A DNA stretch of 64,000 nt from Luteibacter aegosomatissinici (GTDB lineage Bacteria; Pseudomonadota; Gammaproteobacteria; Xanthomonadales; Rhodanobacteraceae): assembly GCF_023078495.1 (NCBI RefSeq), contig NZ_CP095742.1:4628501-4692500 (forward strand), in the 5' to 3' direction. Below are positions 10,261-17,384 of this stretch, piece after piece. The position numbers were made by a program, and so were the translations under genes. Numbering within the stretch: position 1 is the first letter of the stretch; every line of letters begins with the position of its first letter. The notes under the pieces were generated by a model. That model was given only the letters and a program-made list of their open reading frames with translations, was not told the DNA's origin and ran no database searches.

Positions 10261-10353
10261 CAGGAGCGCACCCTGTGCGCGACCTCTTACGCGACATCTC
10301 CATGCCTGGAGCCGTCTCGCGAAATGATGTCGCCCACAGGGTGGGCTCCTACA
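10261..10353. repeat. REP-like inverted repeat (GTAGGAGCGCACCCTGTG type)
   Basis: Arms CAGGAGCGCACCCTGTGCGC and the inverse CCCACAGGGTGGGCTCCTACA, the same family as 9106-9202 and 61643-61730. It fills most of the gap between ilvC and ilvB. Confidence 0.78.
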
Positions 10354-10376
10354 CCACAGGAACAAAGGAAACCCAC

Positions 10377-12242
10377 GTGAACGCGCAACTGGATACCGTC
10401 GGCGACATTAGCCGAACCACCTCGAAGCACCCCCTGGCCGGGCGCGCCATGACCGGCGCCGATATCGTCGTGCAGGTACTTGCCGACGAAGGCCTCGATG
10501 TCCTTTTTGGTTATTCCGGTGGCGCCATCCTTCCGGTGTACGACGCGGTATTCCGTTTCAACGCCGACCACGTGCGGGACGATGGCAGCGAGCCGCTGCC
10601 CCTGATCGTTCCCGCCAATGAACAAGGCGCGTGCTTCATGGCCGCCGGGTACGCTCGCGCCTCCGGCCGTGTTGGCGTGGCCCTGGTCACTTCGGGCCCC
10701 GGTGCCACCAACGCCGTCACGCCGGTGCGCGATTCCATGGCGGACTCCATCCCGCTGGTCGTCATCTCGGGTCAGGTGCCCACGGGCGCGATTGGCACGG
10801 ACGCGTTCCAGGAAGCACCGATCAGCCAGATCATGGGTTCGTGCGCGAAACACGTGTTCCTGGTTACCGACGCCTCGACGCTGGAGGCCACGCTGCGCAC
10901 CGCCTTCCACATTGCGCGCAGCGGCCGGCCCGGCCCGGTGGTCATCGATATCCCAAAGGATGTGCAGAACGCGCCGCTCACGTTCGAAGGCAGCCGCGAG
11001 TTGCCCGTGCGTGGCTACCGCTCGCGCCTGCATGCCGTGGAGTCGGCGACGCTGACCGATGCACACTGCGCCGAGTTCTTTGCCCAACTCGCACAAGCCG
11101 AACGCCCCCTGATCTACGCCGGTGGCGGCATCGTCGCCGCAGGCGCAGCAGGCCCGCTGCGCGAGTTCGCGCATGCCTTCGGCATCCCCGTGGTAACCAC
11201 GCTGATGGGTATCGGCGGCTTTGATACCACCGACCCACTCGCGTTGCATATGCTCGGCATGCACGGTGCCGCGTATGCGAATTACGCGATGGACGATTGT
11301 GATTTCGTGTTTGCCCTCGGTGCGCGTTTCGACGATCGCGTCGTGGGCGTGCCCGCCAAATTCGCACCCAAGGCCAGGGCCATCGCCCAGGTCGACATCG
11401 ATCCCGCCGAGATCGGCAAGGTCAAGGCGGTGGACTGGCACCACGTTGGCTCGCTGGATACGACACTGGACCGCCTGCTCGCCTACGGTGCGCGCAAGGG
11501 CTTCCGCAAGGATCTCTCGGCGTGGCACGCGCATGTCGCCGGACTGAAGCGCACGCACGCCATGAACTTCTGCCGCGATAGCGGTGCCATCCAGCCCTGC
11601 GCCGTCATCGAGGCGATCAATCGCATCACCAACGGCCACGCGATCATCAGCACGGGCGTCGGCCAGCATCAGATGTGGGCGGCACAGTATTTCGATTTTC
11701 GCGAGCCACGCCATTGGCTCACCTCCGGCTCCATGGGCACCATGGGCTTCGGCTTGCCGGCAGCGATCGGTGCGCAGCTCGCCCGCCCTGACCTCACCGT
11801 GATCGACATCGATGGCGACGCCAGCATCCGCATGAACATCGGCGAGCTGGAGACCGTCACGACCTATGGCCTGCCCGTGAAGGTCGTGGTCCTGAACAAC
11901 AGCGGTGACGGCATGGTCCGCCAGTGGCAGAAGCTGTTCTTCAAAGGCCGGTTCGCCGCATCCGACAAGAGCTTGCACAAGAAGGATTTCGTTCGCGCGG
12001 CCCAGGCGGATGGATTCGAGTGGGCGCAGCGCCTCGAGAACCCCGCCGACATTCCGGCCGTGATCGAGGATTTCCTCGCGTTCAAGGGCCCAGCGTTCCT
12101 TGAGGTGGTGATCGACCCGGATGCCGGCGTGTACCCCATGGTCGGGCCCGGTGCCACGTATGCCGAAATGATCACGGGCGACTGGATCGCCAGCCGCAGC
12201 GCACCCATCGCGCCCACCGGCCAGCCGACGGGGATGTTCTGA
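10377..12242 (+). CDS. ilvB: Acetolactate synthase large subunit
   Basis: ThDP-dependent enzyme (621 residues from the GTG at 10377) forming acetolactate or acetohydroxybutyrate. The N-terminal ThDP-binding VLFGYSGGAILPVYDA, the FAD-domain region and the C-terminal ThDP motif DGDASIRMN...VVLNN (GDx25-30NN class) are present. The GTG has AAGGAA 7 bases upstream; an ATG at 10449 (MTGADIV) is an alternative that would trim a 24-residue tail. It is followed after 2 bases by its regulatory subunit. Symbol ilvB is used for the family; ilvG or ilvI would be equally valid. Confidence 0.93.
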   Translation: MNAQLDTVGDISRTTSKHPLAGRAMTGADIVVQVLADEGLDVLFGYSGGAILPVYDAVFRFNADHVRDDGSEPLPLIVPANEQGACFMAAGYARASGRVGVALVTSGPGATNAVTPVRDSMADSIPLVVISGQVPTGAIGTDAFQEAPISQIMGSCAKHVFLVTDASTLEATLRTAFHIARSGRPGPVVIDIPKDVQNAPLTFEGSRELPVRGYRSRLHAVESATLTDAHCAEFFAQLAQAERPLIYAGGGIVAAGAAGPLREFAHAFGIPVVTTLMGIGGFDTTDPLALHMLGMHGAAYANYAMDDCDFVFALGARFDDRVVGVPAKFAPKARAIAQVDIDPAEIGKVKAVDWHHVGSLDTTLDRLLAYGARKGFRKDLSAWHAHVAGLKRTHAMNFCRDSGAIQPCAVIEAINRITNGHAIISTGVGQHQMWAAQYFDFREPRHWLTSGSMGTMGFGLPAAIGAQLARPDLTVIDIDGDASIRMNIGELETVTTYGLPVKVVVLNNSGDGMVRQWQKLFFKGRFAASDKSLHKKDFVRAAQADGFEWAQRLENPADIPAVIEDFLAFKGPAFLEVVIDPDAGVYPMVGPGATYAEMITGDWIASRSAPIAPTGQPTGMF

Positions 12243-12244
12243 TC

Positions 12245-12724
12245 ATGCGCCACACGGTTTCCATCCTGCTGCAAAACGAGGCCGGTGCACTGGCCCGCGT
12301 GGCGGGCCTGTTCGCCTCGCGCGGATACAACATCGAATCGCTGACCGTGGCCGCCACGCATGACGAGGATGTCTCGCGCCTCACCCTCGTGGTGTTCGGC
12401 GATGACGCCACGGTGGAGCAGATCATCAAGCAATCCGCCAAGCTGGTGGATGTGATCGAGATCGGTGAACTCACCCGCAAGGAACACGTGGAGCGCGAGC
12501 TCGTGGTGGCTCGTGTTGAAGCGCCGGGTGATGCGGTCGACACATGCCTTGGCCGTTTCGGCGGGCGCCTGCTCCAGCGCGAAGGCGCCCAGTCCGTCGT
12601 GGAATACACCGGCCGCGCCGACGAAGTGGATGCGTTCCTCGATGCGCTACACGCGGCGGGCGACGTAGCCGATCATGCGCGTAGCGGCATCGCCGCCATA
12701 GAACGCCCCCTGGTTACCGCGTAA
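12245..12724 (+). CDS. ilvN: Acetolactate synthase small (regulatory) subunit
   Basis: 159 residues: an N-terminal ACT domain (HTVSILLQNEAGALARVAGL, residues 3-22, continuing to about 75) that binds valine, followed by the ALS small-subunit C-terminal domain. The length matches IlvH-type rather than the short E. coli IlvN type. It follows ilvB by 2 bases and closes the operon. A REP-like element lies 12 bases after its stop. Confidence 0.94.
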   Translation: MRHTVSILLQNEAGALARVAGLFASRGYNIESLTVAATHDEDVSRLTLVVFGDDATVEQIIKQSAKLVDVIEIGELTRKEHVERELVVARVEAPGDAVDTCLGRFGGRLLQREGAQSVVEYTGRADEVDAFLDALHAAGDVADHARSGIAAIERPLVTA

Positions 12725-12736
12725 CCACGCTGCCCT

Positions 12737-12808
12737 TGTGTGGCAGCGCGCTTGCGCGCGATGGGATCTTGCAGCACACCCGATCGCGCGCAAGCGCGCC
12801 CCTACACA
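12737..12808. repeat. REP-like inverted repeat (GCGCGCTTGCGCGC type)
   Basis: Arms TTGTGTGGCAGCGCGCTTGC and the inverse GCAAGCGCGCCCCTACACA enclose GCGCGAT and ATCGCGC. It lies between the convergent ends of ilvN and the SDR gene and could act as a bidirectional transcription stop, though there is no T run. Confidence 0.72.
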
Positions 12809-12842
12809 GAGTCTGGTGTCACGCGGCATAGACCGCGCGGCG

Positions 12843-13442
12843 TTACCAGACCTTGTAAACCTGCCCCGTTTGCAGTCCTTCGACCGATCGTGAGAACGCC
12901 AGCGCCGCGCGCGCCGCCGTCACCGGCTCGAACCCGCGGAAGTACGGCCCATACGCGTGCATGGCTTCGGTCAGCACGTTGGGACTCACCACGTTGATGC
13001 GCAGCCCACGCGGCAATTCGATCGCAGCCGCGCGCACGTAGGCCTCGACGGCTCCGTTGGCCATGCTGGCGCAGGCGCCGGAGAGGATCGGCTGCTCCGT
13101 GAGGATGCCGGTGATCAGCGTGAATGACCCGCGGTCGCGCAGCGTGTGCATGCCGACCTGTACCAGGCGCACCTGCCCGAGCAGTTTATCGTTCAGACCT
13201 TCGAGGTACTTCGCCTCGGTCAGCTCGCCCAGCGGCGCGAACGGCACCTTGCCAGCCGCGCAGACCACGGCGTCCAGGTCACCCACCGCGTCGTACATGG
13301 CACTGACACTCGCCGCATCGCGCAGATCGACCTTCACATCACCACCGCTCCTGCCGGCGCGGATGATCTCGTGGCGCTGCCCTAGCTCGGCCACGACCGC
13401 TTTACCGAGCGTGCCGCTGGCGCCAACGACAAGAACCTTCAT
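12843..13442 (-). CDS. Short-chain dehydrogenase-like protein without the catalytic Tyr/Lys
   Basis: A 199-residue Rossmann-fold protein with the dinucleotide motif GASGTLG at residues 7-13 and a CAAG motif at 61-64, as in atypical SDRs. The usual YxxxK is absent: the aligned segment ACASMANGAVEAYV has Ala125 and Asn129 where Tyr and Lys are expected. It may bind NAD(P) without classical SDR catalysis, or use another proton relay. It stands alone and convergent with the ilv operon. Substrate unknown. Confidence 0.72.
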   Translation of the reverse strand: MKVLVVGASGTLGKAVVAELGQRHEIIRAGRSGGDVKVDLRDAASVSAMYDAVGDLDAVVCAAGKVPFAPLGELTEAKYLEGLNDKLLGQVRLVQVGMHTLRDRGSFTLITGILTEQPILSGACASMANGAVEAYVRAAAIELPRGLRINVVSPNVLTEAMHAYGPYFRGFEPVTAARAALAFSRSVEGLQTGQVYKVW

Positions 13443-13610
13443 ATCCGTGTCTCCCTAATGACTACCAACGGTGGAGGGTACGCCCAGGCGCATGAACTTG
13501 CGCGCGACGACAGGGTTGCAAAGTCGATCGATGCTTCATGGGGCGTATCCGAAGACTTCACTCCCGCGCGCCTAGCTTGGCATCGAACGCAGCCGAGTGG
13601 AGCACGCCAC

Positions 13611-13772
13611 ATGCCCTACACCCCCACCAACCCCCAACCGCCGTTCGCGGAACCCGGCAAGAATCGCCCGGAAGATGAGATCCGCCAGCCCGGCAGCTAC
13701 CGCCCTGAGCGCGATGCCGACCCGGAGCCTCCGGAAGACGACGATCCCATCGAGCCATTGGAACCGAAATAA
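13611..13772 (+). CDS. Small acidic proline-rich protein of unknown function
   Basis: 53 residues, MPYTPTNPQP near the start and EPPEDDDPIEPLEPK at the end; very rich in Pro, Glu and Asp, with no Cys and no hydrophobic segment, so probably cytosolic and disordered. The ATG at 13611 has TGGAG 8 bases upstream, better supported than an in-frame ATG at 13458 whose extension has no such composition. A GC hairpin follows the stop. I do not recognise a family. Confidence 0.5.
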   Translation: MPYTPTNPQPPFAEPGKNRPEDEIRQPGSYRPERDADPEPPEDDDPIEPLEPK

Positions 13773-13778
13773 GCACCC

Positions 13779-13804
13779 AGGGGGCGTCGATAGGCGCCCC
13801 TTAT
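13779..13804. terminator. GC hairpin between convergent genes
   Basis: GGGGCG (13781-13786) pairs with CGCCCC (13795-13800) around an 8-base loop, followed by TTATC. It sits between the small acidic protein and the convergent YfhO-type gene. The T run is weak. Confidence 0.45.
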
Positions 13805-13818
13805 CATCTCGGATGCGC

Positions 13819-16062
13819 TCAGGAACCAGGTGCCCGCGTGTCTCTCCGATGCTTCCACGCGTGTTGCAACAGATGCATAGGGCTGAACGCGAACGTGAGC
13901 CGATGATCGCCCGATGGCACGCACACCGCGCGGAACATGCCGTTGGCGCGGTGGATGGGTAAGGGCGCACCGTCGAGCGCCGCGACCCAACCGGGGTGGT
14001 CCACGTCGCCCGCGACGAGCCATCCGCCTTGCGCAGAGTGGACCGCCACGTCCACGCGAGAGTACGTCGCACCGGTCACCTCCGCGTCCAGACGCCCACC
14101 GCAGGTGTCCGCGCCTGCACGGGCCACGGCGCGATCCTCGTCGTCGCGAGGCGTGAGCCAGACCGATTGCGCGAAATCCGTCTGGTTGAATGCCTCGATG
14201 GCGGGTGATTCCCCGACCTTCATCCAATGCACCTCCGCGGGCTGCAGGAAGCGCGCATAAGCGCCGTCATTTCGCCACAGGTCGACGTAGGGGAAGGAGC
14301 CAACCTTGATGTAATCCGGCGGCGGCGCGTAGGTCGCAGGCGCATCGCCGTGCCCGATGGCGAGGTAACGCACGCCAAGCAAGTCATCCAGGCGCGCGTC
14401 CGGCGGCGCGTTGTAGGGCGCGGCATCGCTGGTCACGTTGATGTTCTCGCGGGGTCGATACCACGCTTCGTACAGGGCATCGCGCAAGGGGTTGTAACCC
14501 TGGGTGGAGCGAATGCCGGACACCATGCCCATGTTGTCCCAGGCGGCCGAGGTGTGCTCCACGGCGATGCGCTCGTGGGCGCCGAGATTTTCGACGAGAT
14601 AGCGTGCAGCCGCATCGCGCTGGTAGTGCCTCGCGTCGTTGTACGACGCGTTGAACCGGCCATTGAAGTTATAGCTGCGGTAATCCGCCACCAGCAGCAC
14701 CACGAGAAGCAGCACGACGCGCCACTCACCGCCCGGGCGAAACACTTGCCACAGTACGACGGCGCCAACGATAACGGCGATACCCGGTGCACCATGCGGC
14801 GCGAAGCGCGAAGCGATGCCGAGGACGGCGAGCCAGAGCAACGCCAGGGCGGCCAGCCATGCCATCTCCCGGCGCGAGCGTAGGTTCACCTGGGTCGCAC
14901 CGGCCGCCACCAGGAATGCCAGGGCAAAGTTAAGCACGTAGGCCGCATCCGAAGGGCGGCGGAAGTGCGTCAGCCCGGGCAACCAGGCATAGAGCCACGC
15001 ATACACCGGCGTGCGCGTGCCGACCATGTACACCATGGCAAGCCCCGCCAGCACGGCAAAGCACACGATCCCCCGTCGTCGGCGCGGCGTCTTCCACGCG
15101 CGCACCAGACCGGTGAGCACCAGCGTCGGCACCACGCCGATATAGAGGAACGACTGCACCGGGTCGATCACGGCGTGCGTGAAATCCGTGAACCCACCGT
15201 ACGCGTTGGGGTTGAGGAAAAACAGGAACGCGCGAGGATCGAGCGAACCACCGTCGGCAAGCGCCAGCGCCATGCTGGCGCGATTGGACAGTTGCATGGT
15301 GGCCCAGCTGAAGAGGAGCTGGGGCAAGCCGATCAGCAACGCGATCGCCACGGCCGCACCGAGGCTCAGGGCCACGCGCTTACGCTCACGGCCACCCAGC
15401 ACGCGCCAGGCGGTTCCCACGGCAACCGCGGCGTAGCCAAGCAGGACCAGCACGAACAGGTAGGTGACCTGCGTGAGCTGCGTCACCATCGCGCCCGCGG
15501 CCAGCCCCAGCAGGCCGCCGCGCGCGATGCCCGGGAGCTCAAGCACGCGGCGCAATGCCAGGAGCACCACGGGCACATAGGCATAGGCGATGACGATGGG
15601 CACGTGTTCCAGCCGCGAGGCGGCCACGCCGCCAGCCATGTACACGATGGCGCCGAGCAGCGTGCCCAGCGCGTTCGCGCCGTGGCGGCGCAATACGCCG
15701 AGCATCGCGGCACCGCCCATCAGCACGTGAAGCAGCACACCCCACGAGAACCACACGCCACCCGGGTCCGGCGGGATGAGCATCCAGGCCATGAGCAGGG
15801 GCGAGAACAGCATGCCCTGGGGATCGCCCAGCTGCGCGAACCCACCGTAGATATACGGATTCCACCAGGGCGCCAGCCCGGTGCGCAGGCTATGGGCGTT
15901 GAAGTACACCGTGGGGTAGAACTGGTAGATGGCGTCCCAGGGCAGCACCTTGCCCCGCACCAGCACGTTGAAATTCAACACGAGCCACGCCGCCGTCAGC
16001 ACGAGGAGCAGGCGTCGGTGGGGGATCTTTTCCGTAGTCAAGGTGCGCGCGGGCCATCGCAA
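13819..16062 (-). CDS. YfhO-type multi-pass membrane protein
   Basis: 747 residues with about a dozen hydrophobic segments in the first 450 residues, then a soluble C-terminal domain. The start (LLLVLTAAWLVLNFNVLVRG) and the loop PWWNPYIYGGFAQLGDPQ resemble the YfhO family, GT-C-fold proteins implicated in glycosylation of lipoteichoic acid in Gram-positives. The role in a Gram-negative cell is unknown. It is divergent from ubiA. The N-terminal start is uncertain by a few codons. Confidence 0.7.
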   Translation of the reverse strand: MRWPARTLTTEKIPHRRLLLVLTAAWLVLNFNVLVRGKVLPWDAIYQFYPTVYFNAHSLRTGLAPWWNPYIYGGFAQLGDPQGMLFSPLLMAWMLIPPDPGGVWFSWGVLLHVLMGGAAMLGVLRRHGANALGTLLGAIVYMAGGVAASRLEHVPIVIAYAYVPVVLLALRRVLELPGIARGGLLGLAAGAMVTQLTQVTYLFVLVLLGYAAVAVGTAWRVLGGRERKRVALSLGAAVAIALLIGLPQLLFSWATMQLSNRASMALALADGGSLDPRAFLFFLNPNAYGGFTDFTHAVIDPVQSFLYIGVVPTLVLTGLVRAWKTPRRRRGIVCFAVLAGLAMVYMVGTRTPVYAWLYAWLPGLTHFRRPSDAAYVLNFALAFLVAAGATQVNLRSRREMAWLAALALLWLAVLGIASRFAPHGAPGIAVIVGAVVLWQVFRPGGEWRVVLLLVVLLVADYRSYNFNGRFNASYNDARHYQRDAAARYLVENLGAHERIAVEHTSAAWDNMGMVSGIRSTQGYNPLRDALYEAWYRPRENINVTSDAAPYNAPPDARLDDLLGVRYLAIGHGDAPATYAPPPDYIKVGSFPYVDLWRNDGAYARFLQPAEVHWMKVGESPAIEAFNQTDFAQSVWLTPRDDEDRAVARAGADTCGGRLDAEVTGATYSRVDVAVHSAQGGWLVAGDVDHPGWVAALDGAPLPIHRANGMFRAVCVPSGDHRLTFAFSPMHLLQHAWKHRRDTRAPGS

Positions 16063-16139
16063 GGGAATGCGCGAGTCTAAGGCAACCGACGGCGCGGCGG
16101 CCCTGTGGCATGCGCGGCCGCCCGGTTAGACTGGTGCCC

Positions 16140-17153
16140 ATGAGCCCTGCCCCGAAGAAGCCCACCACGCGCCGCAAGGTGCCTACCATGGCGCGCAAGC
16201 CCGTCACCGCGCCCGCCCCGGCACCCGTGCGCCCGGCCGATGCATCGACCACCGCCGAGCGCGTCATCGCGTTCCTGCTGCGCAGCGCGCCGGCCGCGCG
16301 CCGGGAGCGCATCTACGCATTCCTCCAGCTCACCCGCATGGACCGTCCCATCGGCGCACTCCTGCTGTTGTGGCCAACCTGGTGGGCGCTATGGCTGGCG
16401 GCGAAGGATTTCCCCCCGGTGGGACCGCTGGTGATCTTCACCCTGGGCGTGTTCGCCATGCGCTCGGCGGGTTGTGCCATCAACGATTACGCCGACCGCA
16501 AGCTCGATCCCCAGGTGAGCCGCACTGCCGGGCGTCCGATCGCCAGCGGCCGGGTCACCCCGCGCGAGGCGCTGATCACCTTCGCCGCGCTGCTGGTGTT
16601 CTCCTTCGTGCTGGTGCTGTTCACCAACAAGCTCACCATCCTGCTTTCCTTTGCGGGGGCGGGGCTGGCGGCGCTCTACCCCTTCACCAAGCGCTACACC
16701 AACCTGCCCCAGGTCGTGCTGGGTGCGGCGTTCGGCTGGTCCATCCCCATGGCCTTTGCCGCGGTAACCAACACGGTGCCGCCCGTGGCCTGGCTGCTGT
16801 TCATCGCGAACATCCTGTGGTCGGTGATCTACGACACCGAGTACGCCATGGTCGATCGCGAGGAAGACCTGAAGGCAGGTGCGAAATCGACCGCCATCCT
16901 GTTTGCCGACGCGGACCTGGTGATCATTGGCGTGCTGATGGGTACGTTCCTGCTGGCGATGCTGCTGGTGGGAACGCGCGCGGCGCTGGGCTGGCCCTAC
17001 TGGCTGGGGCTCGTGATTACCGCGGGCTTGTTTGGCTACCAGCAGTGGATCATGCGCGAGCGGGCACGAGCGGCTTGCCTGGCGGCGTTTCGGCATAACA
17101 ACTGGGTGGGGTTGGCGCTTTGGGTCGGGATCGTGGTGGCACTGGCGCTGTAG
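16140..17153 (+). CDS. ubiA: 4-hydroxybenzoate polyprenyltransferase
   Basis: Integral membrane prenyltransferase (337 residues) of ubiquinone synthesis. The two Asp-rich Mg-diphosphate motifs are NDYADRKLD and DTEYAMVDREEDLKAG, separated by hydrophobic helices; QLTRMDRPIGALLLLWPTWW is the family's first-helix signature. The N-terminus carries an unusual 50-residue Pro/Ala/Lys-rich extension, so the start is doubtful: ATG 16140 is given, ATG 16188 is also possible. It is divergent from the YfhO-type gene. Confidence 0.92.
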   Translation: MSPAPKKPTTRRKVPTMARKPVTAPAPAPVRPADASTTAERVIAFLLRSAPAARRERIYAFLQLTRMDRPIGALLLLWPTWWALWLAAKDFPPVGPLVIFTLGVFAMRSAGCAINDYADRKLDPQVSRTAGRPIASGRVTPREALITFAALLVFSFVLVLFTNKLTILLSFAGAGLAALYPFTKRYTNLPQVVLGAAFGWSIPMAFAAVTNTVPPVAWLLFIANILWSVIYDTEYAMVDREEDLKAGAKSTAILFADADLVIIGVLMGTFLLAMLLVGTRAALGWPYWLGLVITAGLFGYQQWIMRERARAACLAAFRHNNWVGLALWVGIVVALAL

Positions 17154-17341
17154 GAAGAGCATCGCGAGGTCACGCGCGATCTCGTGATGGACATCACGTT
17201 CGTCATGGTTCGGAAAACTTTGCTGTCATCGTGACATCTCGCGGTCATCGCGCATGAACTTGTCCGTCACTACTGACGCATAAGTTGCTTGGGATCGCGT
17301 GCCCAGGGAGAGGCCGGCGTGCTGGCAAACCCCTGCCGGCG

Positions 17342-17374
17342 CCGGGGTGGGCATGTGCAAGCCCATCCCCGGAG
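17342..17374 (+). promoter_or_regulatory. Hairpin overlapping the ribosome binding site of the TonB receptor gene
   Basis: CCGGGGTGGGC (17342-17352) pairs with GCCCATCCCCGG (17361-17372) with one bulged T. The 3' arm runs into GGAG (17371-17374), the likely Shine-Dalgarno for the ATG at 17385, so the site could be partly sequestered. A second GCCGGC/GCCGGC pairing lies just upstream (from about 17313). No known riboswitch signature was recognised. Confidence 0.45.
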
Positions 17375-17384
17375 TTCTACCCCC

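Noticed and set aside
10086..10376. N-terminal extension of the acetolactate synthase frame into ilvC and the REP element
   Set aside because: The extension overlaps ilvC in another frame; the GTG at 10377 with AAGGAA upstream fits the family start.
14965..16080. 371-residue His/Gln-rich frame opposite the YfhO-type gene
   Set aside because: Composition mirrors the hydrophobic opposite strand; it is not a real protein.
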